A DNA stretch of 64,000 nt from Takakia lepidozioides (Eukaryota > Streptophyta > Takakiopsida > Takakiales > Takakiaceae). Below are positions 9,299 through 20,685 of this stretch, piece by piece (the first letter of the stretch is position 1; every line of letters starts with the position of its first letter). Made by a program: the position numbers and the translations under genes. The notes below the pieces were generated by a model. The model was given only the letters and a program-made list of their open reading frames with translations, searched no databases and was not told where the DNA came from. Location: the NCBI GenBank assembly GCA_030704615.1, contig CM060731.1:64400756-64464755 (forward strand), written 5' to 3'.

Positions 9299-12200
9299 CA
9301 TAATAGACTCAATACGTCCACCGTCCAACCCAAACTTCACACCACGATCATAGAGTAAATTGAACTCCAAGTATCGCCCACGTCGCATTAGTTGCCATTG
9401 TCTTTCCTTCTCTCCAAATGGCAAAAATCGCCTCTTTTCAGCTATTGGCAGGTAGCTAGGCATGAAACCTTCGGCCACCTCCCTCACAAACCCGAACACA
9501 AAATCTTTTTGAGACTTACCAAGGTAGATTGGTCCCTGCGAAATTGATGATGGAGATTCAATACAGAGATAAAAGATTAATTATGAACTTCTCTGTGTCA
9601 TAAAAAACTTTGTTTGAAAAGATGCAAGAGTGAAACATGGCACACTGTTACCAATGTGAGAACTACAGCCATTCCATTTTGGATTGCACCAACCAGGTAG
9701 AGAAAGATCTCCAGAATCTATGCTCCAGCATTGATGTAATTACAAAGAATGATCATACGACTTCAATCTCTTCAAATGACAGAGTCAGTTTCTTGGTCTG
9801 TACAATTCATTCTGGTCAAATGCAATGAGCTAGTTACATCTTCTAGAAATCCAAACATATATGCTTTCTTACCTGTGCATCATCAAAGCAGTTATTACCC
9901 AGTTTCTCCAAATCATCAAAGAATATACCACCAGTACCCCGGTGTTCTTTGCGGGCTGGCAGATAGAAGTAGGCATCACATGCTGCCTTGCACTGGGTGT
10001 AGAACACTGGGTCATACTTGTCACACATGGCCTTGTAGAAGGTATGGAAGTCCCGCACGTCTTCTTCAAATAAGTCTGTATTTGCAGCAGAGGTTAAAAA
10101 TTTGGCATGCCCTTTTAGAATTATTACTCTGTGGATATGATACTCTCAAGGCAGGTCATAGCCCATGTGTCACAGGGAATAGTCAAGGAGTGCATCTGTC
10201 CAATGCACAACAGGGAGTTAGGCCCTAGACTAACAAGGACCAATTGGGGTGTTGCGATAGGATGCAATACTTACAGCAAGGCGTGAGGTCTGCTCCCCCT
10301 CCAAACCAGCCATCACATCCTTCAACCTGAACTCCGTACAAAGTTAGCACTTAACTAAATCAGCCTTGTTCTTGTATCTGCAGCTTCTGAGATTTTGGAG
10401 CACATAATACATTAAAGACTGCAGCACTTCATGTTGCTCTGAATCAGTAACCTTCTGCAGCACGACCACCACATGTAGTCACATAGAATGGAGTGCATAT
10501 TGCTTTGGGAATTGGAAGGAAGAGATAGAGGTTTCCTAATAGGTATTCATCTGGGGTCTTCCCCATTTTACACACAGAGAAGGTGAGAACCTCAAAGTAG
10601 CGGATGTCAGAACGAAAGGTGGGAACAAATGGGCTCCTCGGGTGGAACACAACCGACAGTGCCCCAGCAAAGTAGAGTGCACCAGCCTCCACCCCACGCC
10701 CTCTTGCACTCATTGCCTGCATGAAGTTGCCAACCACAGTGCTACGGTAAAAGTGCAAATGGCTTAAGGTTCTGCAGAAAATAACATTCTGAACAAGGCA
10801 AATCTAATGTGCTATGGTGGACTTACCACTTCTTGATACATGGGGCTAGTCCATGAGCAACAGCAGGACCCACTAACACCCACCTGAACCTTTCAGTATC
10901 TAACCCTGCACAATGACAATTGACTCGCTCTGGAGTCTGGCTGTAGCCACACTCTCTGAAAACAGGCAATCCAAGGCATCCCAGAACTGACGTTCTACAT
11001 AAATGTCAGGATCAACACAATCAAAAGGTGGGGCCAGCCACAATGGATGGAGATAGTTAGAAAGCGGCCAAGGGCGATGACTGAGTCATGTGAAGCTTCT
11101 AAAAAACTTCCCAGAGGGCATAGAGGACACAGCTAAGTAGTCCTGGGAGCACATCACATACGGGTGTTGCAGAGGTTACGTTGCTGTCAACCTACCTACA
11201 AGGCGGTATCTGGTGCGCTGGGTACTACAAACTGGGGTGATCTAAAAACCAACCACCCAGGCAAACAAGGTGGAAGCATCTTCGTTAGGGACTCACTGTT
11301 TCTGACAAAAGTGACTGCCTTGTAACTGAGTTTATTCACCTCTCTGGATATGAGAGACAGCATGGCAAATGAAGAGCAACAGAAACAAGGGCATGAAAAA
11401 GAGGGGCACTGGAATCCCAGGCATGCACACCTGCCTTGGCCCTGGCTTCAGATAGTTGCCCCCGAACCACTGACACATTGGCAGCTGCCTTCTCCAACAG
11501 ATCACCCTCTTCCATCACCCTTGTGATACCATAGCTGCACATCAGGGAGTTGCCAATTATGCCAAAAGTACACTGGTTGTGGCAGTGTTGGCTAATGTCC
11601 TCTTGTATCTTTCAGATATTGAGTCTGGTGCCAGGGGCATCTGCTGGTTGGCTATGGTATGAGAGAGTAATGGAGGATCAGACCTATCTGGTGTCCATCT
11701 ACCTGTTATTCAATCACCAGTCTGTATCAAAGTGCCATTACAATGACAATCTTAAACATTGCAGAGGTCCTCCTTCAAGATAAGATACACTGAAGCCAGA
11801 GAAAAAGGATGTCGCGTATATAGCTTTGCAGGTCTCACCCATTAGCCGAATCCTTGCCCCTCTCCCACCTATCCAAACCAAAGACCTTGCCAGTACCATC
11901 CACTGCAGCAGCCTGGATGCACAAATAGTGGGGATCAGAGTACAATTCTACCACGGATATAAGTTCCTTCCATATGAGAACAGAATGTACTAGTAAGTGC
12001 AGTGCTGGTACAATGTGGATGACCTTCCAGCCATTGAGCCTGTGGGATGTGATTCCTTCCAGCTGAGTGACAATCATAGCATAACCACAGCCAGCAAATG
12101 TCCTGAGGCGCAATATAAGTGGTTTCAAACCCGAATGTGACATTGGTCGGTATTAAACCCTTGCCAAAACCCCATAGAATGAATGCCTACAAACTCCAAA

Positions 12201-12766
12201 CACTATCGGTTCCCTTTTGCTGATCAGATAGCTTCCAGCAGTCTAATACGGCAAGTGAAAAGTGATGTCCAATTTCATTGTGAGTGATAAGATTTGTGAA
12301 GCTACCACTATGTGCCGGATACGGTTTTCCAACTGTGAGTTCATAAACATGTATGTTATCGCGATACACAAATTGTGAAAAGACAATGGGGACGAAACCG
12401 AGTCAAGTCTACAAATGCGACACTATGATGCTCCTATCCTGAATAACCAACCTCTTTACAGATTGAGCTCTGCATACTCAGCAAAAACGATTCGAAACGC
12501 TCCTGTGTGAAGGCGGGCATATCTAACCCAGATGAAACCTCCTTCCCAACACTGCAGGTGTGCACACTCCTTGAATCCCCGAAAATTGTTAACCCCGTCC
12601 TGCCTCCATGTGTTCTTCGAGCATCCACAGACCTCCATTTAATCTTCAGGCAGCATCCGAGGAACCTACCAGAGCCATATCTAAACGAGGAATATGAAAC
12701 ACTCACACTTGGGGAGGACCGAGCTGCACAAGATATGGAGGCAAGGCCCTTTACATTGAGCTCCAT
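9299..12766 (-). CDS. HEMF: Coproporphyrinogen III oxidase (oxygen-dependent, plastid)
   Basis: HEMF/CPOX converts coproporphyrinogen III to protoporphyrinogen IX in chlorophyll and haem synthesis, in plants in the plastid. Exons on the minus strand: 12766-12452 (Ser/Arg-rich transit peptide, then [14 protein letters not shown]), 11912-11839 (FGLDRWERG), 11534-11435 ([20 protein letters not shown]), 10716-10591 ([21 protein letters not shown]), 10326-10275 ([11 protein letters not shown]), 10075-9873 ([20 protein letters not shown]) and 9535-9299 ([35 protein letters not shown]). Phases agree and give 369 codons. Exon 3 to 4 keeps frame and homology best with a GC donor (AAG|GCAGGT); a GT donor 4 bases on would need another acceptor. 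The last exon, expected to encode SLPLxxRWEY and about 35 residues, was not found before 8144. The sequence is rather divergent from typical plant HEMF1. Confidence 0.88.
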
Positions 12767-13453
12767 GGCGGAGAGTAGACCGACCACTCTTCCTCTTCTT
12801 CCATTTATGTTTACTTCATCCCCTTGCTGGTCATCACCTCCATCTTCGAGTTAGTGCTAGTGCTTCGACGGACAGCAATCTCAACATAATTAGTCGTTTC
12901 TAGAACCCTTCATTCGCCATTATCATCCATAACCTACAACGGAGGATCGACTCAGCAGCAGGATAATCCATTTTCAGTTATTTGGAGGCCCCGTTGAGGG
13001 GGCTGCTCAAAAATTAGGGTATGCCGCTTTTTGTACCCCGCGCACGGTATTCTTTAGTAAAAGGCGAAAGAATAGTTCGCTTTGTGCTGAGCACACGGCT
13101 GTGTAGCATATAGCAGAAGTTCAGGCTACTTATACTCTTCCTCGTGTGCCTTGATATGGGCAAACGATATGGGATAATGTTTTTCAATGGTCTTTGGCGC
13201 ATTGAGGCCCCTAAGACCCGGTTTGCTTCGCACCTGCCATGAACGATACGTTGATCTGATCTGACGGTTGAGATGACTAGTTTGGTATCACCGTCGTGGA
13301 TCGATAGAGATGAGTAGGTGTAGTGTAGGTGAGGTTGGATATGGTCTTCGTTGAGAATTGCACAAGGGAAGCGAGTTAGACACACTGCAGAGTGGATGTA
13401 AGAGGCTCGTGATCTTCTGCAGTATAAAAAACAGAAGAACCAGGGAGGAGGAG
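12767..13453. promoter_or_regulatory. Shared divergent promoter region (HEMF / TIC32-like)
   Basis: The HEMF start codon (12766, minus) and the TIC32-like start codon (13454, plus) face away from each other 687 bp apart. No coding sequence is convincing in between, so both promoters and 5' UTRs must fit here. Both products belong to the plastid, which makes shared control possible, but I see no diagnostic motif. Confidence 0.5.
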
Positions 13454-16400
13454 ATGGGGGGTTCCATGAGCTACTTGCTGGGGACGCCAGGGCCGAGTGG
13501 GTATGGCTCGGCTTCAACGGCCGAGGAGGTCACTGCAAATGTGTCGCTCAAATTGCACACAGTCATTGTTACAGGTGCTCCTCCATGCATTTGTGACTTT
13601 CCTGATCTTTCAGTTGTTTGTATGGGATTTTCACAGTCAAATTCAGGAGAGGGCGGAATAGATTGTGTATGGAGGAGCTCGGGGGAAGGATAAACCAAAA
13701 TTTGTTGTGAACGATGTAGCATCAATGCACTGAAATTAGACAGTGACAGTGTGTTAAGCAAATTTCAATGGAAATGGTTGTGTGGTGTAGGGGCGACATC
13801 TGGGATAGGGAAGGAGACAGCGAGGGTGTTAGCGAAGAGAGGAGCTCACGTCATCCTCGCTATCCGCAACACCAAAGTGGGAGAGCGAGTGAAGGCTGAA
13901 TTTTTGGCAGATATCCCAGCTGCACGCGTGGATGTTATGCAGCTGGAGTTGAGCTCTTTGTCTTCTGTCCGAATATTTGCCGCACAATTCCAGGATTTAA
14001 ATCTTCCTCTCAATACTCTTATGTGAGTTTTCGCTAGCTGATATATAATAGCACTTTACAGTAGACTGGTTCTTTAAGGGAGGCCGTCCCCTAGAGTAGA
14101 GTCTCGTCCCCGGAGTAGCTGTGCACAGCGAATTGTCAAATACAGTGCTCAAGCACAGGCTCCCAGTGCAACTTCAATTCGAGAGCACTTGCAACTCTCA
14201 AAGCAAGTGTTCTGCAGGATGGAATGTTAAGGGGGAGGGAAATCGTAGTGGGTAGGAGTTTATAAGGGTAGGAGCCGAGGTCCAAGAGTGAGGCGGGCCA
14301 GGGAGGCTATGTCTTTGGAGCTTGTGGTTATGTGCTAGAGAGATACTGTTGCTAACATTTCCACGAATTCATGAATAAGCTAACATCTGAGTTCACAGTA
14401 ACGGATGTTAGACATCGTTTGCACACAAACAAAGCTCACGAGCATGGTGGACCTGCGCAGCAATAATGCAGGGATATTTTCATATAATTTCGAGTTGTCC
14501 GTTGATGGCCTGGACTTGGTGTTTGCTACCAATCACATGGGTGCGCTCACAGACCCTCGTGACTTCCTTTTGAGTTCAATTTTTTTTTAAACTCAACCAA
14601 AAAGTAGAGATCGGTGTAGAGCAAAATCTGGGCCAGGGCGACGTTTGAGGCTGGGAGAGGAACAAAGTCGAAAGCTCGTGGAAATGCCCTCATTAGAAGT
14701 GTTTCCTGAGACCGTGCTGTCTACAAATTTGAGGGCATATTCCTAGAACTTCAGCGATTAAAATGATTCGACGCGATTCTTAAGACTAGCTTGGGTGCGG
14801 CTTTTGTATTCATGATCAAACAAGAGGAGAGTGAGATTAAATTTCCTGGAGCTGTCGGAAACCATGCAGGTCACTTTCTATTAACAAGCTTACTGCTTGA
14901 CAAAATGAAGACAACCGCGAGAGAGACTGGCATTGAGGGCCGCATCGTCATTTTGACATCGGATTGGAGGAAATTCCACCCCAGGGGTGGAATCGACTTT
15001 GAAATGTTGAAGCAGAAGAAGAGGTGAGGAGACCTCGAAAGGCCATGATTTGGAATTCAGAAGGGGCCACCTGCGTCATGTCATTGTTGAAAATGTATTT
15101 AAAGGGCTTTAAATTCTCTTCTTGTCTCGCTGTGGGGCCGAGCGCTAACATGCTATCAACGTGTGCTGGGAGTAGGAATGCTGGTATAAGTCAATATGGT
15201 CAATCAAAGCTTGCTAACATACTTCACGCGAACGAGCTTGCGCGGCGTCTCCACGTGGGTTGTCTGCTCTCTCTCTCTCTCCCTCTCTCTATCTTTCCAC
15301 TTTCATTCAGCACTCGGTTTGCGCGCAGCAGTCTCGAGCGTTGTTTAGACGAGTCGCTTACAGAGGCTGTAATATTCCTTTCTCTTCAACTGTCATCTCT
15401 ATTATGCGATCCGGGACTCTCTTCAAGTTGGAAGTTGTTTTTGGACTTTTTGAGGGCCCCACATTGCTTCTTAAATCCTGTTTTCTTTCGTCCCAAAAGA
15501 TGTTTGAGCTTTCTTTCTTTCAATTTCGTAAGTTAGTCTTTTCAATGCTTATAATCTTGGGTCCCACCCACAACCCAGCTTCTGAAGATTTCAGCACAAG
15601 TACCCTGGTCGATTGGTTCTAGGAGGTCCAGAGGGTTTCAATGTTGATCAATGGGATCAATTCTTATGCAAGTGGGATGTTGAGTTTGAGGAGCAATTGC
15701 TTTTTGTGACAGGAAGAGGACGCAAATGTGACAGCCAACTCAGTCCACCCTGGAACTCTCAGAACCAACATTGGACGAAATGGCATTCTCGGCACATTGG
15801 CACAAGGTGATCAGCTGCCTCACATGGAGCTCTGAAATTTGCTTAAAACTCTGAGACGGATCTACAGAATAATTGTACATGATCCAGCATCTAAGGAGTT
15901 TATAGCAGTTGGGGTTATACTGGAGTTTCTGCCTGCAGGTGCATCTCAAAGTTCAAAATTGAGTTCTCAGGAATGGTTTCCTCAACAAGATACCATATTT
16001 CTTGAGTTTAGTGCTTTACTTTCCAGGGTATAGCTCAGTAAATTGCAGTACAACATCTCGAAACGACCTAAAGATGAGGATGTAGCCTCGAGTGTAGGGT
16101 TATGTCCTTCACCTGATAGTGGTTTATGGATACTTGGGACAGACGCTTTCTATCTTGTGGGCTCCATTCGGAATAAGAACCTCTCTCAGGTGCGTATGCT
16201 CAACTCCCTTGCACATTGTTACACAGTAGACACTACATATGGTTTTTCTTCTATAACGAGATGCTTAGGCGATGCTCTCTCCAACTTTAAGGCAACAAGA
16301 AGAGGAAAGGGCCAGGAAGGTCAAACTTCTCTTCAGTACGTTGCACCTCATCAACGAAAGAATACAAGAACCCAAACAATCTAACCTTCGGAGAACAAGA

Positions 16401-16952
16401 ACCTTGGCAAGCTTCCAAAACTAACTTTGACGCACAGGCCACCTGGGGGCAGCTGGAAAACAAGAAGGCCAAGCTTCTACATCAACTTTGAAGCTTGCCC
16501 AGAGCCAAAAACCGGAACATACTCGCAAAGGTCGAATAGATAGCTCTCTCATGAAGCTGTCCTTGCAGCATGAAGACGACCAAAAGATCCTGACCCGAAG
16601 AACAGACAGGCTGGCGGATCCTGGGGAGTTCTTTGGCTACGTTTCCATACAAAAGATCTAGTAGAAAATAGGGAATGCATGCATGAAGAGGTTTGATTTG
16701 CTAGATCGCCTTCATAAGTATCAGATGTTGCCTTTGCAAATCATCCTGTTGTCAAGAGTCAATCAAAGCTGGTTACTGGGGTGATGCGGGTAGGGGGCGG
16801 CCACCTCATGCTTTGTTGCAGCACACCCGAGTCTCAAGGGAGTATCCGGTAAATTCTTCGACGATTGTAACGTAAAACCTACTTATGGATACGACAATGA
16901 TTTGGAATTAGCTGCGAAGCTCTGGACATTTAGCGAGGATTTTTTGGCTTGA
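13454..16952 (+). CDS. TIC32: TIC32-like short-chain dehydrogenase/reductase
   Basis: The product is an NAD(P)-dependent SDR closest to the TIC32 group, linked to the inner chloroplast-envelope import machinery. Exons: 13454-13574 (GPSGYGSASTAEEVT ... VIVTG), 13791-14022 (cofactor loop TGATSGIGKETARVL), 14461-14540 (INNAGIFS, FATNHMG), 14870-15023 (HFLLTSLLLDKMK, GRIVILTS), 15176-15254 (catalytic YGQSKLANILHANEL), 15713-15806 (VTANSVHPGTLRTNIGRNG) and terminal 16794-16952 (GAATSCFVAAHP, VSGKFFDDCN, LAAKLWTFSEDFL, stop). All borders are GT-AG and phases agree through exon 6. Exon 6 ends in phase 1 and the last exon starts in phase 0, so one small exon of 3n+2 bases in 15807-16793 remains unplaced. 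Unusually the catalytic Ser region reads ILTSD. Probably about 315 residues. Confidence 0.85.
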
Positions 16953-19094
16953 GTGCCCATAACACCGAATCGCATTGAGAAACAGGGTCACCCCACATTT
17001 GGAGATCACACTTGTCTAGAGCTTGCTTGACCTCCTTCATACTGGTTTGGGGATGATACCATTACATTATGTATTCGGCACCCTCATGTAGGCTACTTGC
17101 TGATGACATCAAGTTGATTGCTGGCCTCATTCTAGTTTGTAAAGCCTCTTCTAAGAGGAATCTAAGCCTCTTCTCTGTTGCCAAGCTAATTTATACCATC
17201 ACTCAATCGTTAGATATGAGGAATGTTTGGAATTGGAGCAGAATCGTTGAACTTTCACAGCTTTTAAGGAGAGAGCTGGATGAAAGCCCGGAAAAGAGGG
17301 AGGTTCTTCCAGGGTTGGACAGCTGCTAATGCAGAGAAATCTTATGCATCTGAGGCTTCCTTGAGTGTCAACTGGAAGGGACGTACTTTTGCCAAGGCTG
17401 AGTTCAGACAATTACAACAAGCAAACAAGAACAGGGAAAGATTGGACAAATCTTCCATGTACCTGTGTTAGCATGATTCAATCTGACCACTATAGAATTG
17501 ACCAAAACGAAGGTTGATAAGAAGTGTGTTTTACAATTGGAGTAGCTGCACTGGCAAAATCAGGAACTGTGGACTTGGCATCGGGATTCTGACCAGAGAA
17601 ATACATCAAATGGCGAAAAGTGTCCAGATCACCATAGCAGACCAATAAACACTGTGAGGTGCATATGTGGCTTACATCACTGGGGAGTTTCCCCTCAAAG
17701 ATAAGAGAACAATGACTTTTCCAGATTTGCAAATGCGAAGCAGTTTTAGCGGTTTGGGACATCTCAACGTGACAAAACAAAACAAAACATACGTCTCGCT
17801 TCATATATTGATAGCTATTAATGTCAGTGGAACACCTTCAACTGTAACACCGAGTCTAAATATCAAGATGTGTCTGTGTTCCCTACTGCCACAGACCTAA
17901 GTAAGGAATAATGTTGCATAATATATCAAGACAATTGCGGAGGGACCATCAAAACGCAAGGCAGAAGGCTCAGCAACCAGCTCCTCTAGGCTGTCAGTAG
18001 TGGTCAGCAAAGTAACAATTTTGGAAGATAGAATAAGATGCAACATGGGACGTTTTGCAAGCGGCTATGTAGCTCTCTTTTGCACTGCGCCTTGTCTGTA
18101 TGAACTATGCCTCAGAAGACCACTTGGAACCTGGCATCTGGTGATCACTGGGCATCTGGGCTAACACATTTTTTTTCGTGCCTATCCAAAGCTAGACTGC
18201 TGTAGTTAGTGCCTGGCTAGGAACTCGAGAAGACACCCACACAATGCTGGTACAATTTGCACATTATACACATTAAACATCAGTAGTTTCTGTAGGCGCA
18301 AAGGAAAACTTTCTATTTATGCAAACCTAGCTTGGGAGTGGCACACTGCAGGGCTGGAAAGAAGGCCAAAAGAAAGCACAATTTTGTGACAATCTATTGT
18401 CAGCTGGACCATTACAGAGCAGCTCTCATCTTGAAGATTACGTTTGTACAGATGGGATGCTCATAAGCTTTGTTTCCTAGGTGTCCCATTCCTTGCAAAC
18501 GTAGCGTACATGTTGTCTCATGTATGATAAAAAGCATTGGAATGGGGGGCTGCTGAAACTCACCTGTTTCGAAATACACTTCCTGCCTACAGCAAGTAAT
18601 GAGAAGCAAAGAAAATGTGGCCTCGTGTATAGTCGATAGCCATAGGAATACCAGCTGTGGCTTGTTTGGAAACTAATTTGCAAACGTTTTTGCCATGAAA
18701 ACATTCATCCTATGATGGCTTTCTCCACATCAGTAAAAGACTGACAGTCAGTGAATGTAACCCATCACCAGTGACAGGAAGCCATGGGACAAACCAAACC
18801 AAGTTCCTCAAGGCCCTGAAGGAATGCCTACATTCCTACAGCTCCAGTACAAATCTCATCTTGGAACCATTGCACCATTGCATAGCCTAACATCTCCAAA
18901 ATTTGATAATCCTTTCCAATTTCAATTGAGTGACAGCCGCAGAAATATCAAGTGAAAACAAATATAGCTGTGAATGTTAGGGGCTATAAGAGAACAGGAA
19001 GATAAAGACAGACTGCGAGAGCCTTGGGTTTAAGGGGTCAGTCACTTGCAGGGCAAGTCCCCCTACCATTTTGCTATGGAAGATAGATTGAGCC
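16953..19094. other. Intergenic DNA, no gene recognised
   Basis: Short frames occur on both strands, but none shows a family motif or plausible splice structure. The segment must hold the 3' end of the TIC32-like gene and the 3' UTR of RPL4, which points toward it. Confidence 0.6.
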
Positions 19095-20003
19095 CTAATT
19101 CTCACCTTCTTTAGGCACAGCATCCTCTGGCTCCTCGCTGCCCTCCTCTGCTTCATCCTCGGCTTCCTCCTCAAGCTCATCAAAATCAGCAGAGGCGCCA
19201 TATCTTTCATTGAGATACTCTACTGCAGACTTCGTAATGATCAGCTTGTCAGCCCTCAACACATCGTACAAATTCAGGCTGCGTGGTGTCAAGAGCTTGA
19301 ACGTATTCACATTCCTGCTTGAAAGTATGAGCGTGTCAGAAATGCTGGTGGTGAAAAGCAATGAATGGTCTGAACGTTCGATCCCCCATCTCTTGAGCGC
19401 GGCAAGGAAATCCTTGGTCTTAGGAGTTGGAAATTTATCCTCGAAATCCTCCACCACGATTGTATTCACAGCTGCGCTTTGCAATGCAGTGCTGATTGCT
19501 AGTCTCTTCTCTTTTTTGTTTATCTTGATGCTCCAGTCCTTTGGCTTTGGGCCAAAAACCACTCCACCCCCAGGTCGCAGCGGCGTCCTTATGGATCCCT
19601 GTCGTGCCCTACCAGAACCTTTCTGCTTATACGGTTTCCGACCCCCTCCTCTCACCTCTGCCCTCGTCAGTGTAGATGCAGTTCCCCTCCTCCTATTCTG
19701 AAGCTCAGTGATTACACCTCTATGCACTACAGACTTGGCAGTCTCTGGGCGAGCTGTTTTCAAATCGAACTCTATGTCACCTGCCTTCTCGCCTTGAAAC
19801 GTCAGCACAGGAAGCGTGGCAGCCATCGCAACAATCTGTCCAGACGCCGCAGGTTGAAGTTGGACTCTCTTTGTAAATCTCCTGTTGGCGACAGCATGAG
19901 AAAGCTTGAGCCCATCAAAGGACATGCTCTTGAGCCGAGGAAGATTGGATACATTTCCTGAGATGGGTACCCCAACCAAGAGAGCTGCGATGGTTGTCGC
20001 CAT
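19095..20003 (-). CDS. RPL4: 50S ribosomal protein L4, chloroplastic (uL4c)
   Basis: This is the nuclear-encoded plastid ribosomal protein uL4, which binds 23S rRNA and sends a loop into the peptide exit tunnel. It is an uninterrupted frame of 302 residues from ATG at 20003 in a good context (GCGATGGCG); the open frame extends upstream without another ATG. Residues 1 to about 55 are a Ser/Ala/Arg-rich plastid transit peptide. The mature part shows VLTFQGEKAG, the tunnel-loop signature (EVRGGGRKPYKQKGSGRARQ, then RPGGGVVFGPKP) and the globular domain ending SLNLYDVLRADKLIITKSAV. The C-terminus carries an acidic Glu/Asp-rich extension typical of plant plastid L4. The gene lies tail toward the TIC32-like gene and is followed upstream by OGG1 on the same strand. 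Confidence 0.95.
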   Translation of the reverse strand: MATTIAALLVGVPISGNVSNLPRLKSMSFDGLKLSHAVANRRFTKRVQLQPAASGQIVAMAATLPVLTFQGEKAGDIEFDLKTARPETAKSVVHRGVITELQNRRRGTASTLTRAEVRGGGRKPYKQKGSGRARQGSIRTPLRPGGGVVFGPKPKDWSIKINKKEKRLAISTALQSAAVNTIVVEDFEDKFPTPKTKDFLAALKRWGIERSDHSLLFTTSISDTLILSSRNVNTFKLLTPRSLNLYDVLRADKLIITKSAVEYLNERYGASADFDELEEEAEDEAEEGSEEPEDAVPKEGEN

Positions 20004-20685
20004 CGCTGCTCTCTGTACACGGGTAACGGGGAGAGAGTATATGTGCAAGAGAACGCTAAGGATAAGGTCCTTCGCTAGGTCCCTCTACAACAAAGGCTTC
20101 GAAGGCTTGGAGATCAAGGGCCCAGCTTCGGAATATGGATGAAAGGGCGGAAAATGTCGTCTTTCCTAACGATTCTTCAAGGGCAGGAATGGCATGGGTG
20201 CAGTAGATAATCATCGAGCTGCTTGGGTTGAGGGGAAAGCAGGAAATAAATCTGCTGTGTTGGGGCGAAACGAGACTGGCGTGGTGGGGCTGCGGGTGTA
20301 GTGCAAAAGACGATCCTCCAGTTCCTGTGGTGTGGTGTGGGGTATGAGTCTTCTTGGTTTTCTGTGTGTTCTATTTAGCTTGTTTTCACATTTCATACAT
20401 TGGGGTCATGATTCTGGTACTCTCTCTCCCACACATTCCATGTTTGTGGGTGCCCATTCTTCCTGCCTGATGGCAAACACACATTAAGAATGAATTGCAG
20501 GGCAGGCATGATGAGGCGCATCTTCTTTGTAGGCACTGTGGGGTGAATGAAATTGATAATTAATCTGCAATTGCTTGCTCTGCATTACAAGCCTTAATTT
20601 TGTGCACAGATAAAGGAAAGGAACTTGTGTCATGGTTGTCTCAAAATTGGAACTGGCCAATAGCTCCTTGGTGTGCTAAAGAGCA

